Notes: generated by a model from the letters alone, not told the origin. Positions 34,167 to 46,406 are shown, counted from the first letter of the stretch. The stretch is 64,000 nucleotides of DNA from Cryptomeria japonica (GCF_030272615.1 NC_081406.1:172676861-172740860); one strand, 5' to 3'. Translations and numbers: made by a program.

Positions 34167-34915
34167 TGTTGGCATTATACACTCTAATGAGAATTGATGG
34201 TATTGTCATTGATGGAAATCTTGTGGCAACCTTGTGGCATTCATTTGGTAAACCACCGGTAGGCACCGACAACAATGTATACCGGCATCCCAGCCGACAG
34301 GAACAAACTTTTGTTTATTGTATTTATTGTAATTATCTTTTGTAAAGCCGACATGGCATACTGTAATAGAATCATATATGTATGAGATCTTGTAAATCAT
34401 TTTGTAAGTAAGGAGGATAGATAGAAGATATGAGTGAATATTAAGGAAGATTTTGTATAAGGTTTATGGTTATAGTATGAGCTTAAACCGGTACTGAACC
34501 TGGCATAGCAGATGCTGAATTATAGCAGTACATTGTATTGGATTCTCATAATCCATTTTGTAAGTCAGTGGACTTCCATTTTGTAGATTGAGCAGTGAGC
34601 TCTAGGTAGTTGGCCTTCCTGCATGTGCAGGCACCACATTGTAAGTAATATACATTCATTGGCTAGTGAGTGAATATTGTGGGTCACAAATCCCACCGAG
34701 GTTTTTCCCACACCGAGTTTCTTCGTTAAACATCTTGTGTTATGGTGTGCTTTCTATGTTGTCTTTATTGTTCCTATTTATTACATTAACTCTTATTTAC
34801 TAGTACACTATTTTGGAATGTAAAATACTTAATAAGGTTAAATATTCTGTCAACCGGTTAGATACTGATTCACCCCCCCCCCTCAGTATCTTTGGGACTA
34901 TCATTAATCCTAACA
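34167..34915 (+). repeat. 3' LTR of the short copia-derived element
   Basis: 749 bp matching 33120-33877, ending CCTAACA. It lacks a short segment present near 33175-33240 of the other copy and has scattered substitutions. Confidence 0.92.
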
Positions 34916-34920
34916 GGGAG

Positions 34921-36225
34921 GAGAAAAATGAGCTTCCACCTTCACGTGGTTGGCCCTGATAAATAGAGGATATTAAACTATTCTCAAAACCAAGCAAAGC
35001 TCAATAAGATAACACACTTTTCAATATTTCAATATGTTGCACAGTTAATCTTATTGAATAATGTATATTGAATTTTAATTGTAGGGTCCAACAGAGCCAA
35101 CACGAACAACAACACCACAATTTGCTGGATATAATGAACTCCCATGTTGTCTTGTATGTACACTAACAGTATGAGTTGCTTCTAGTGTTGATATCCATGG
35201 CGAGACTGCAAAAGTTATGAATATGCCTCATCCTTGTAAGTTTTTTTATTAGTTGACATTTTCTTTAGCATTTTTTAATTTTCCTTATCATTTTAAGTCT
35301 AACCACTTTTATGTGGAATTTATTGCTCTAGTTTTTTACTATCTGCCAGACATCATCGATACAAGGACTTGCATTGCATCCATTTTTTCAATTAGGTATT
35401 ATAAAGGGTAGGTTGTATTTGTAAATGTCTCTTTGAGTTCATCTAAATTTTATAACTGTTACCTCACATCTCATTATTGCTGCAATGGGGATTATGGCCA
35501 TCATAGGCTACGATTGCAACCTCTCGGTGTCATAGAATCTCTTTGTTCTTAAAATTACAGCTGACTGTCAGGTACATTCTCTCTTTTGCATTCCAAATTG
35601 TAGCGGCCAATGCACATGACCAAATTTCCTTTGACATCTAGATAATAGTATTATCTTTTAAGTAATAGCGGGAGGAACCAAGTATTCAAATTGGTACCAA
35701 GTGATATAATATTACTACTGCTTCTATCTTTCTTTTATGCTTCATGGTTTAAACTATTCATTTGTTATTTTTTTCTTCGTGTTTTATTTTATTCATTCAA
35801 TAACTTATTGTATTTTTCTTTAGTTCTATATACTTTTTTTATGCATCTTGGATTTGCAAGTGCATCATAACTCACATCCTCTAACGGATTTTTCTACTAC
35901 TTGCATCCTTGAAAGTGCATGCAACTTTGCAAATGAATAACTACTTTTCCGCCACCAAAATAGTATAACACGCAATCTTTTTGCACAGAGATATAGAGTA
36001 GCAATCATTAATTATAGACGATTATAACAAAGAGCTAATTTTCACAATGAAAGAATCCATAACACCATTTACAAATAAAGGAATTGGCTTTGTATTAATC
36101 TGAAAATAATGTATTGTTCTTCAGTATAGAAAGAAAAATTGTTCTTCACTTTTTTAAATCTATTTTCTCCTACCAAAAAACTCTCCTATCAAATGATACA
36201 TCGAATATTATATAACATATCAAAA
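34921..36225. other. Unassigned AT-rich stretch
   Basis: Right flank of the copia-derived insertion. No domain on either strand; short open bits near 35085-35170 (CCAACACGAACAACAACACC) could be another exon of the disrupted transposon gene, but nothing supports it. Confidence 0.5.
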
Positions 36226-36229
36226 GGTA

Positions 36230-39200
36230 ATGTCTTTTGATCCATCTTTTGAAAACAAAAGAGAACTAACAACTAATCACTTAGTTAAACATAAATGCAC
36301 ACTAGTTAGATGTGCTAGATACTTCTCATTGTATCTAGTATCACAATCATGGATGGTGTCTCGGGCTTCTACTTCCATCAAAACCATGCCCTCTATGAAG
36401 TCCGCCACCTTTTCAACATACTGGTCTTCTGTTGCTTTCAGTGCACTCTGGAGTATATGATGGCAGTCATAGGTCTAGCCCACCTTTTCCTTTTGTTCTC
36501 CATTATTGGTGAACAATAAAGGAATACTGTCCATTTTTCCATCGAGGAAGGTTTCTCCTTCTGCTCTCAACTCCTCTAGATATTCTTTGTGAGCCTTTAT
36601 CAAATCTTCATAGTTTTGTAAATCACTAGGCTATCTCTCATCCCTATTTTGCAGTTCCAAGATTTTCTCATGTAGTCGCTTATCCAACCGCTCATGTTCT
36701 TCTATGATAGTGTGGTTCTTGTTGTATGTATCCCAGTATTTATCCATCCATGTCATTATATTAGTGAATATTTTCAGAATCAGGGCTGACATGGTTTCAC
36801 TTTTTGTTGTCTTCAACTGGGCCTACAATTCATTGTTTTCTTCCTTCAATTGATCAGCCTTGGTTTGGGTTTGGGAAGATTCACCCTATATTAACAATAT
36901 TTGTGGCTCCCCATGTTTCATCATTTCTCTAAGTTGGTCAATCTTTGTTCTCATTTTTATAATTTCAAGCTTATTTGATTGGTTTTCTTTCACCAAGAAT
37001 TGAATATGTGCTTTGTTCAGTTTGGTTATGTTTACCCCTAAACCTATTGTCATCATGGGGTCTGCCTCTCCAACCTGTAAGGTCATAATGTGCCTGAAGG
37101 CCTTCTAAGTATCAATAACCATAGGATTTTTTCTCAGAGGATAGAGTGACCCTATTTGCATGGCATGCTTGTCAGGGTTGTATAGTGATCCCATATACAC
37201 TTGGGTCACACCCTCAAGAGATAATTTGTGCTTGGCACCAACATCATGGAGAAAATTGTCAAAGATCAAGGCTGAATTCATATCCCACCCAGGATAAATC
37301 AAAACACCAACATCCTTTAGAAGCTTCCTCCCCTTTTCAGGAGTCATCAAATCCATTTCTTGTGCTACTTCATTTTCTAAGGTGACCGATAATTGCCTTT
37401 CATTGGAGATATTGACCTCATCGATATTTTCTCTGATTGCTTTCCCTTTTATCCTATATAAAAATGACATGAACTCAAGAGATGCTATGAAATCATCATC
37501 AACTATCAGAGTGTCACATGCCAATTGCCTTGGATCATCTTCTACCAAGGCTCCTTTATTAGGATCTCTTATAGGCAGTATGTGTTCCTCAATCAGTATT
37601 TTAGATAATTGTTCCAATGAGAGCTCATCCTCCTCTAATGATTCCTTATCCTCTGAAGATCATATGTTTACAATCTTCTTCTCCTTAGCCTTTTGTTCAA
37701 CATCTCTATTGTGATCATCTATAGCCACTTCAACATCCTTTTCATCCAGATTTCTTATCAAGTCATCTCTTAGATACAGGATGTGTTCATAGGCACCTAG
37801 TTTCTGCCTTTTTCTCATTGAATGAATATACCCCTCTGGTTCAAATCCTTTTCTTGGTGCTCCCAATTTCATGTTATAATATGAACATTTTTTTCCATGC
37901 GATTTCTTTCCCTTCTCTTCCATTTACAACAAATTCTCCCATGCATAGAGTCTCAGGAAGAAATGATTGCTTATCATGTAAAGCCAAATGCATAAAATTT
38001 GATTTCCCCATTTGCCTTATGATCTCCAGCTAAGCTATCCTATTGGGAACTATTTTAGGCAACAATAGTGGGGCATCTTTGAAGCCATAAACCCTTATCA
38101 TGGTTACATCAGAGAAGCAATACCAATCTCTCTAATTGTCTTTGATAGTTTTTGGTCCCCTAAAGTCTACAGGCCTCGAGAATCTCTTTACATCTTCTGA
38201 AAGTGCAGAGTGGTAAGGATAACTATAAAACCTATAAAGTGTTTTAACAAAATATTCTTCAAAATGAATGTAATTAGATCTGACAAATCTGCAATCCCAT
38301 ATTGAAGTCCATAATTGGACTGGTAGAGAATGGTTGTTACCATCATGTCTTCTTATCTTCATCTCTTCGAGCCATAGACCCATCTCATGCACATAGAATA
38401 GCACCATATGCATAAGTAGGGAATAGTGTGAGAAGTGAATTTTTGCAGAGTCCCTCTGGATGGTTGTGAGTCCAAGGACGAGTTATTTTTCCATGAATGT
38501 GAGATAGTCAAATTCGCTGGCTTTCTGCGATTGAATGTCTACTGCAATGACCATGGATTCAATTCTCATGAAATCTGGAGTATTTATCCCCAGTACTTGT
38601 CCTACTGAATAATATGTGTATTTGAAGTAGTCCTTGAATAGATTTACATGAAATGTCAGACTTTCCTCTGTTTCCAATTGGACCTCAGGATTCAGCAAAT
38701 CAAATGGTAATCTCCACCCAGCATAAGTGGTATCTAATCTTCTGTATTCCTCTAGCAAATTTTCAAGAATGATGGGACACTCATAAACTCCAGGCAAGTC
38801 AAAAAACTTAGAAACTCCTTCTCGTGACATGAAGAAACAAGGATTTCCATCTCGGTCACATATTGCTCTTTTGTTTGGATTAAAATTCAGTGCTAACAAT
38901 TCTAGGAGATCAATATTAACAAAGACATTTGGGACTACAAGTTTTCCCACACCTAACTGCCATGGATTGCAGATGGGTTCTGGTTTCTCTCATCTATGAT
39001 AGTGAAATAAAAAATAATTCATATCCCTTGATGGTTGTGTACACGTCTCCCACATCAACATAATTATCCTCTAATTTCCACTCTACAGATCTCTTAGGCT
39101 TTGGGGTGGAACATGGCAATTGATCTAGCAAGTCCCGATGAAGATAGAAAATGTCTTTAGCGGCCTTTATCTCCAAAAAGGTTCACGGGTTCAAAGTTCA

Positions 39201-39324
39201 AAATGCATAACATTAACACGCTTGCTTTAGTTTTAGGACATGTCTCACCTATTTTTTGTTTCTTTCCCTTACCCTTGTTTGTTTCCCCTCTCTGTCTCTT
39301 TGCAGCACCACTAGGGTTTTCCAT
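36230..39324 (-). pseudogene. Unknown retroelement U3-protein family, minus-strand copy
   Basis: Broken minus-strand gene with presumed start at 39322-39324 (MENPSGAAKRQRGETNKGKG). Pieces in order: 38994-39176; 38483-38950 (NPNKRAICDRDGNPCFFMSR, VGQVLGINTPDFMRIESMV); 38132-38413; RVYGFKDAPLLLPKI near 38085; 37660-37923 basic; 37105-37617 acidic; then coiled-coil-like pieces to about 36230 (NKLEIIKMRTKIDQLREMMK). RVYGFKDAPLLLPK...EIIRQM lines up by eye with RVGGFKGEPFNLPRY...EVSRQL of the LTR-encoded frames at 41.6 and 52.5 kb, and both end in a coiled coil. A leader GT donor (CG|GTGAGT near 39389) is also shared in position. I know no function. Confidence 0.6.
39148..39234. other. Shuffled 85-bp module shared with the LTR leader
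   Basis: AAAATGTCTTTAGCGGCC...ATCTCC occurs here and at 39782-39809 in the same orientation, but the ~57 bp that follow (GGTTCACGGGTTCAAAGTTC through CTTGCTTTAG) are the reverse complement of those following the LTR copy. The module interrupts the minus-strand gene with a stop codon. Confidence 0.75.
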
Positions 39325-40390
39325 TTCATAGGCAATTTAACAGACTATTTGAAACAATAATAGGGGAATTGATTAGAGCACTTACTCACCGTTGTCCAAT
39401 GTGCCTTCAATTCTCCTCAATATCATCTCAAAGTCTCTGTAATTTTGAATGCAGCATTCTCCTGAATACGCTTCTTAGAAAGCGTCTTTCGTGCAATAAT
39501 AAATGTACCTTAACTTTGTGAATCAATGTGCCATCTTTTTAAAATTTGAATTTTCTAATGATGTAGGACATTGGCTTAACTCCTTCCGTCACTACTCCAG
39601 ATTTGGTGCTTTTATCACTGTTAGCACCCCCCACAATTTTTTATTTAGAATGTTCAAGCTTGCGACTTGACCTATGGTGTCTTTATTTCTTTCAGGTCTT
39701 TTGTACATCTTTGTTTTGAACGTAAACCGTTGAACTTTAAAAATAGTTCAAAAGGTTCAAGGTTCAAGGCACGTTTTAGGAAAATGTCTTTAGCGGCCTT
39801 TATCTCCACTAAAGCAAGCGCGTTAATGTTATGTATTTTGAACTTTGAACCCATGAACCTTTTTGGTTCAAGGTTCAAAACATCTTTTTATGAGTCGCGG
39901 CTATGTAATGTTGCTTAAAGAGCAGGTGTCAATATATTTTTTAAGCTGGCTTTGAACTTGAACCTTCAACCAATTGTCTTTTCGGTTCAAAGTTCTTGCT
40001 TATTAGTCATGGTTATTGCTCGTTCCCGGTATTGTTTTGAGCCGCTAGCTCATTATTGTTCTTCCTGGATGAACTTGAACCATTGAACTCTTTGTAAGAT
40101 GGTTCAAGGTTCATAAGGTTCACTTCAATCTGATTCTAAGACTTTGTTAACACTAAAAGTGGCGCGGCAAGAAGGAATACTCCCGGCATCTAACAGTTTA
40201 AAATTCTAAATCTAGAAGGTAATCATGAGAACATTAACTATTTGTGTGGAAGTGATGGGCAATTAAGAAGGTGTCAGATTTTCAGTCATTTCACTGTTAC
40301 TTCACACGCTTAAGTGAATCATTATGAAGTGTGTGTGGTTTTCTCATTTTTTTTCCCATCTGTTTAAAAGGATATATGAGTTCATCTCCA

Positions 40391-40401
40391 TATTTATAAG
40401 G
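40391..40401 (+). promoter_or_regulatory. TATA-like box upstream of the U3 frame
   Basis: TATTTATAAGG about 235 bp before the presumed ATG. It lies in a ~95-bp segment (about 40315-40410) that is missing from the 3' LTR. Confidence 0.4.
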
Positions 40402-40630
40402 GTTGCAGCTGCTATAATTGAGCAAACTGGAGGCATTGAAGGTAAATTCAGCTCTACTTTCCTGAGAAGGTTTCTAGATTCATGGTGGTAACAGGTAAGT
40501 TCAGACGATTCCCCTATGATGTATTTCTTTAGTTCTTAGGATTTATCAGTGTAGGAAAAAAACTTTAGCTTGTTGGAGTAGAATTCTACCCTGTTTTAGA
40601 ATTGCTTGATTAAAAAAATAGATAGGCAAT

Positions 40631-43600
40631 ATGAGGTCGGTATTGCCAAAGCTTGGGAGGATGTCATGTTTAGTGAGCATATTACCAAAACTAGATGATA
40701 CTTCCTTGGCTCACGCCAATCTAGGGGATTTCCTAGAAAGAACCAAGAACCCTCAAGCTGGTTCAATAATGGAGAAAATAGTGAGAAGTGGTCTTGTTGA
40801 AGCCACTGCATTTCCACTTGTTGCACCATGTCCAGATTTGGTGATAGCTTGCATCAATAGGTATGGTGCAGAGAATAGATGCATAAGAACCAGTAATGGT
40901 GAGCTGCTAGTTGGTATCAATAGGGAAATAGTAATGGCGGCGATGGGAATCCCACACAAGAAATCATACGAGGATTGGTCTATTGGGACCTCATACACCT
41001 TCTTCTCAGAGAAAAAGAGTATGTATAGATGCGTAATTGCAAGAAATTGGCTTCTTAAGGTTCAAAAGGGAGGGTCACGACTGCCGAAGCCCCTTACCAG
41101 AGAGCACTTCATCATAGAAGTACGAGACATTGTTATACTACTAAATAGGCTCAAAGGTAATTCACACTCCTTTTACTAGGAAGATTGGATGTATTTTTAC
41201 ATTCAGGTGCTTTTATCTGGTGACAAATATCTTGATTGGGCCCAGGTAATTGCAGAGAGACTCCATGAAGGTTTGAGTAACTTTGTGGGTATGTCTAGTT
41301 TTTATGTCCTCTTTTAATTTCTACATATTCGCTTGTACCAGAGATTGGCCTGGTTTTCTCAATGAACTATGGGTGGATAGCATGAAGGTTTATGATTACT
41401 ACCCTTTGTTATAGAAGCGAAAACATGTAGAACATATTGCCAGATGAAATATTGTCTTCATAGGGAGACTTGCTTTTGAACTACAGGGTGATGTGAACAA
41501 GAGAATGTTAATTGAAGCAATGGAGTTAATAAGTATATACATCAGCTTCTTCATTCAATTTCCTAGGTTCACCTACCTTCGGGTAGGTGGTTTCTAAGGT
41601 GAACCAATCAAGCTACCTAGGTATGCCTTCGATAGCTATGTACTCATAGAGGTGAGCAGACAACTAGCTCATATTGATAAAAGGTTGGGGGCAAAAGGTG
41701 AATCTGGAGTTGCCTTTCTTATTGAACTAGGTTACTACAATTGTAAGTCTATATCCGATGCTTTAAATTTGGAATTAGAATTGAAGAGGATGAACCTGTA
41801 GCCCTATGTTGTTAGATGTCAGTTTGATAGCAGAGGTTGTGCCATGGAAAACTTAAATATGGACAATCACTTTTGTCATAAACCCTAGTTTGAAGATTAC
41901 TAGGAGAATTGCAGTGATGAATATGAGGTAAGGAGGAGACTGTGGTCAAGATTTACTCTGCAGTAGATAACCACCATGAAGCTTCCTCTCAATGTATCTG
42001 GAGTACAGGAGGAAACATGGGAAGATGTTCTGGATCCTGAATTCAGCAAGGAGGTTCAAGGAAAGCCTATCCTTGAGATTGACTAGAACATAAAGGAAGA
42101 TGATAATATCCAAGATAAAACTTTTAATTTTGTAAGGAGAATTGAGAAGTGGTTGAGAGCCCAAAAATTTAAGAAAGGATCGCTCATATCTTCCCATGAC
42201 TTCCTATTTCTTCCACTAATGAAATTGTTGATATTGCAAGTGGTTCAAAGTCAATTGTTGAAAAAATCCAACACTGGAGACCAAAACAGTCACCGTTAGG
42301 TTCTATAGCAACTTGCGTAACTTGGTCTAGGAGCAATAAAAAGAGCAAAAAGCCAACATTGAGCCAGATTGTTGTGGACCTAGATCCAAGTGAAGAGGTT
42401 GAAGTAATAATGGATCAACGGGATTTGGGTGACCCTACGGTACAAGAAATGGACATAGGTAAAGAAACAAAGAGTGAATTGAATCCCATGAACACTTTGG
42501 TTATTGTTAATTCACCAGATACTTAGATAACCCCTCCATCCAAAGAACCTATAAATACTTTGTGATGGTTAGAAGCTGCTATTGGAAAGAAGCATAGTGT
42601 GGTTCCAATTACAATCCCTATAGAAGATATGGTCAACAAGTGTCTTAGAAAGGTATCCAAGCTTAAAAGACTCAAAATGCAGACAATGCTTGAGTTAGAT
42701 GAAGCAACAAGTCATTGGACGGTTGAGATAGCCAAGCCTATTCTAGATAGAGATGCAGACAAAGCTACCGAGGATGACTTCACAGTAGAACAGATTGATC
42801 TGGGGGTTCCTTTGCAAGCCGTTGATGATAAACATCTGGAGTCTTCCACGAAAAGAATGATTTCTAGATCATGGAAGGATGAGAAGGATAAAAGGGAGCT
42901 GAAAAAATCATCACTCAAATGGCTGAGTACATCAATTCCATTCACCATCCAAATCCTCAACCCTTGTCACAGGTGGCAGTGTCATTTGATCCCAAATCTC
43001 CAGCAAATCAAAAGATGTTGGATCAAGTTCAAAGAATAAGAATGATCGTGGAGATGTTCAATAATTGGTTGGATCTCATAATACAACAAGGCTCAGACTA
43101 TATTGTTAGTTTGGTGAAATTATATGAAGATATTGTGACTGTGAGCAAAGAACTAGAATTAGAGGTCGTTGCCTGGCAGAAAGAAAAGACCAAATGGGTG
43201 GCACTTCTTGCATAGATGAATGATATACAAAAATATGGAGTGATGAAGTTCTTGGCTAAAAAACCTATGGAAAGCCTGGATGATAATGTATTATGTGTGT
43301 CAAGGAAAAATGTGGAGTGGCGTAATTCAATTTTTAAACAGGGCCATGAAAAATCCACTAAAGTGTTAAAACGATCGACACAATTAATTGATACAATGCA
43401 AAAGGATCTCAAATGCATTGACATCTAGCTTATGAAAGATGATTCCCAGATGATCGGAGCTACCATAGAGATGACAAAAATCTTCCAAGAAAGGATACAG
43501 TTCATTCGGAAGAAAAAATTCTTGACTATGGATGATTTCTCAAAAGTAGCCAGGATTGAGTCAATGCTCGTGGTCTGTTCCGATCATTTGGAAGTGCACA

Positions 43601-43785
43601 ATGCAAGGGTGACACAAGTGAATATAGACAAGGAGGTTTGGAAGCAACGAATCCAGCATATTGGACTTCCCTACTTTCAAGTCATCTTGAACTTCTCAGT
43701 GGTACATTTAGAGTGGTAGGGCGTGCACGGTTCTGCAGTAAAGCAGGATAGACCAGTGGCTTCCTCTACCACGGTGGAGTCATGA
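40631..43785 (+). pseudogene. LTR-encoded protein of unknown function, 5' copy
   Basis: Starts at Met 40631 (MRSVLPKLGRMSCLVSILPK). The first 180 codons are open, including LVAPCPDLVIACINRYGAEN and REIVMAAMGIPHKKSYEDWS. A TAG at about 41177 stands where the 3' copy has Trp. The frame goes on with YFYIQVLLSGDKYLDW, RLHEGLSNFVG, then a shift, RVGGF and a central acidic/basic linker; the C-terminal third (42599-43785) is charged and coiled-coil-like (TVSKELELEVVAWQKEKTKW). Frameshifts lie near 41310 and 42905. Two stops, in NL*PYV and before WLE, are shared with the 3' copy and thus older than the insertion. No catalytic motif, signal peptide or membrane segment is evident. Being inside U3 it would be the last frame of the genomic RNA. 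Confidence 0.7.
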
Positions 43786-43917
43786 TCAATTAGGGGATGA
43801 GTTGTCAACCTTTATGTGGCTGTTGTTTTAGTTTCTCTTTTTTTTATTAAACGATTTCTTTAACCTTTGGTTAAAGTAAAATTTTAATGATTATGTAACA
43901 AACTATGAGTCGGGAGG

Positions 43918-43926
43918 CTATTTAAG
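43918..43926 (+). promoter_or_regulatory. Candidate TATA box of the element promoter
   Basis: CTATTTAAG, conserved with surroundings in both LTRs (see 54833). If used, the genomic RNA starts near 43950, leaving the long frame in U3. Confidence 0.45.
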
Positions 43927-44629
43927 CTAGGAAGTAAGTTTATGTTGGGGTTCGAAAAACTGTGATTTTTAAAGGAACAAACAATATCTATTTTCTATGA
44001 GTTTCTTAAAACTAGAATAACTGGTTTAGCAATGAAATGTTTTGGTGTGCAGTCTTTGAATCTGTGTGTTTAAGGATTGGCGATCTTTCTTGAGAAATTA
44101 GCTAATGTGCATGATATCATTTCGTTATCAATTATTCCTATTTTTTAAGGATTCATTGTTACCATTGTTTGCAAGTAAATTCATTGTGATTGAGTTGTGT
44201 TGATCCGCCTTGTCCTATGAGACATGAGAGAGAATCGATCAGAGTTCATACTGCTATGCATTTTCTTTTGCTCTAAATTTATGAAATGAACATCTGTGAA
44301 AATCGGAGTTTGTGAGCTCTTATTTGATCTTCAAAATATTCTTTTTGTTTTATTTTAAAAGCATTCTTTTGTGTTGATAGATGAATGCTAAAGCCTTTCC
44401 ACGTTTTCTGGTTAAAAGTGTATTCATTTCAAACTTTTTTGCATAAAATTCATTACAAATCATACAAGGAGCTGCCCTCTAATGCAGAGGATGGATTTTT
44501 AATTGATTCATCCAACTATTGGTTTATTTGCTTTCTTTCATAAAGGGGTGTAGAAGAGTCATATTATTATTCAAAGAAAGAAATCATTATAATCTAAAGA
44601 AAGGGACAAACCTGTTAACCAACAGATTT

Positions 44630-44648
44630 TTGGTGACTCTGCTGGGGA
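44630..44648 (+). other. Primer binding site, Ogre/Tat type
   Basis: TTGGTGACTCTGCTGGGGA, five bases after the 5' LTR. It is close to the TTTGGCGACTCTGCTGGGGA site known for Ogre and related elements, attributed to tRNA-Arg. Confidence 0.8.
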
Positions 44649-44789
44649 GTCGAATCATAAGACTGGTTGCCTAGTTGCAAGACTAGAGTCAAGAAGATAT
44701 ACTAGGTCCCAAAGATGTGAAGGGATTGTTGATTCTGTTTTTCAAGAGTTACAGAACCTAAATTTTCAACCCACTTTCTCACCTCAAAG

Positions 44790-45563
44790 ATGAGCAAGAG
44801 TAGGCCTCCTTCCCCAACTCCTTTACTTCATGTATCCCCAATTTGTCAGGCTCTGACCTTGCATGGTATTTCTTTACCAAATATAATCAACCCGACTACA
44901 CTTAATATCATCTTTCCAATGGAAGTAAATAACCCTTGGGGAGCCGTAGTAGGCTCACTGAACTTAGGTTTAAATTTGAATCCCCTACCCAAAGGTGTGA
45001 GAGATCACTTGCCAAAATTTAGTGGTCATGGAAAAACCACTATTGATGAGCACTTGAATACGTTTAATGTTGCTTGTGGGATAATAGTTGTTCAAAATAA
45101 GGATGTTGTCATGAGGCTATTTGTACAAACACTAACTAGAGTAGCAACAGATTGGTTCTATCACCTGCCAAACAGTGTGATAATGAATTGGCAGGATTTA
45201 AAAATGAGGTTTCGGGCTAGATTCAAAGTGAGTAAAGATGAACACTCTCTTTTGGCTCAATTGGCCCAGTTAAAGAAGGAGATTCCAGAGTTTATGAGGG
45301 ACTTTGTAGCAAAATTTGATAAGACTGTACATAAAAATTTTGTCAATCAAAAACCCTTGGATGACAATCTAAATTGTTTTTTTATAAATTCCATGCCTTC
45401 AGAAATAGGTTTCCTAATCCGCAGGCAAAGAGTTGCAAACCTAAGTGCTGCCAAAATACTTGTCATTGAGTTGGAAGATAATCTAATCACTACAAGGAAA
45501 TGGAAAAGAGAAGTACAAATACCCAATGCTCAACCCTCAACTTCTTCAGACCCTATGATCTAG
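44790..45563 (+). pseudogene. gag: gag, capsid region
   Basis: 257 codons from MSKSRPPSPTP. Retrotransposon gag domain: LPKFSGHGKTTIDEHLNTFN, VVMRLFVQTLTRVATDWFYH, WQDLKMRFRARFKV, LAQLKKEIPEFMRDFVAKFD. It would form the virus-like particle. A TAG at 45561-45563 ends it, but the frame continues without shift into 45570. Confidence 0.85.
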
Positions 45564-45569
45564 AGACTG

Positions 45570-46406
45570 ATGAATGATATAATAACTCTTAAAAGACAAT
45601 TACCTAAAGCCAGTACATCATACTCATCCCCTTATCAAGACATACCTAGGAGAAATACAAATCAGTCTTTGGGCATTGGAAACAAATCTTTGCAATTACC
45701 CCCTACCCAAAAAAGATTGGCAATTGAGGCACAACCACCTAAGGGGAGTATGTGTGTTTTTCATCTCATAGATGAACACGATGGCAATTCCTATCCTCAG
45801 ATGGTGTGTTATGTACAATTGATGAATTATAAAGAGATATCAAATGAATGGAGTGAAGAAGAATCTTTAAAGAAACCTGGCGACTCTGAAATCCACTTCC
45901 TAGACTATGAGTCAGATTCAGAAAGAGGAGGTGACATTTTGGTTACTTTAGAAGATCCTTCATGTGTTGTGCTCAAAAGAAATCAACAAAATGTAAAACC
46001 TCAAGGTGCTTCTTCATCTTCTGCTGTGAATTTCAAAGGTAAGAAGATTGTTTCAAAATTTCATAACAATGATAAAAAATTACAGCAGTCCCCATTGGTA
46101 AGGTCTGTTGAAAAGGAAAGTTCATTTGATATTGTAGAATTTTGCAAATCCTCCCAAATTCAAATTACACCTGTCGAGTATCTTAAATTAAATCCCAAAG
46201 AATTGGATAGACTCGTTCAGTTTGTAAAAGGAAATAATGTGTTACAAGCTAGTGGAACACAACAGTCAGTAAATGCCATATTGTCTTCCCATGGTGATGT
46301 ATCATCTTATCCTATTGCTCATGAAAGGACCCCTAAAATAACTACCCTCCAAACATATGATACTTCATCTATCCTTGAGTCAAAACCTGAGCCCTTTTAT
46401 ATATAA
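45570..46406 (+). pseudogene. gag-protease spacer
   Basis: 278 codons in the same frame as gag. Ser/Pro-rich at first, then acidic (EEESLKKPGDSEIHFLDYES), with no canonical CCHC knuckle visible; KGSMCVFHLIDEHDGNSYPQ could be its relic. It ends with TAA at 46404 and continues in frame into protease. Confidence 0.65.

Larger units (their letters stand above)
33120..34915 (+). mobile_element. Copia-derived element, two LTRs around a 289-bp core
   Basis: LTRs 33120-33877 and 34167-34915 flank 289 bp that retain a primer binding site, a polypurine tract and no coding region. Ends are TGTTGG and CCTAACA. GGGAG at 33115-33119 is repeated exactly at 34916-34920, proving a single insertion event. It is a non-autonomous deletion derivative; its LTRs are longer than those of classical TRIMs. 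It must have used another copia element's proteins. Orientation is plus from primer binding site and polypurine tract. Confidence 0.92.
39619..44624 (+). repeat. 5' LTR, 5006 bp
   Basis: Layout: leader with many GGTTCAAGG/CTTGAACC motifs (39680-40140), a TATA-like TATTTATAAGG at 40391, a GT donor in ACAG|GTAAGT at 40495, the long frame 40631-43785, a second TATA-like CTATTTAAG at 43918, and about 700 bp that would be R-U5. The length is extreme for plant LTRs but is in the range known for Ogre elements. Confidence 0.9.

Noticed and set aside
39325-39618. Left flank of the giant element as an inverted third LTR
   Set aside because: It does not begin with TGTTAGCACC on the minus strand and shares only the short shuffled module and leader features.
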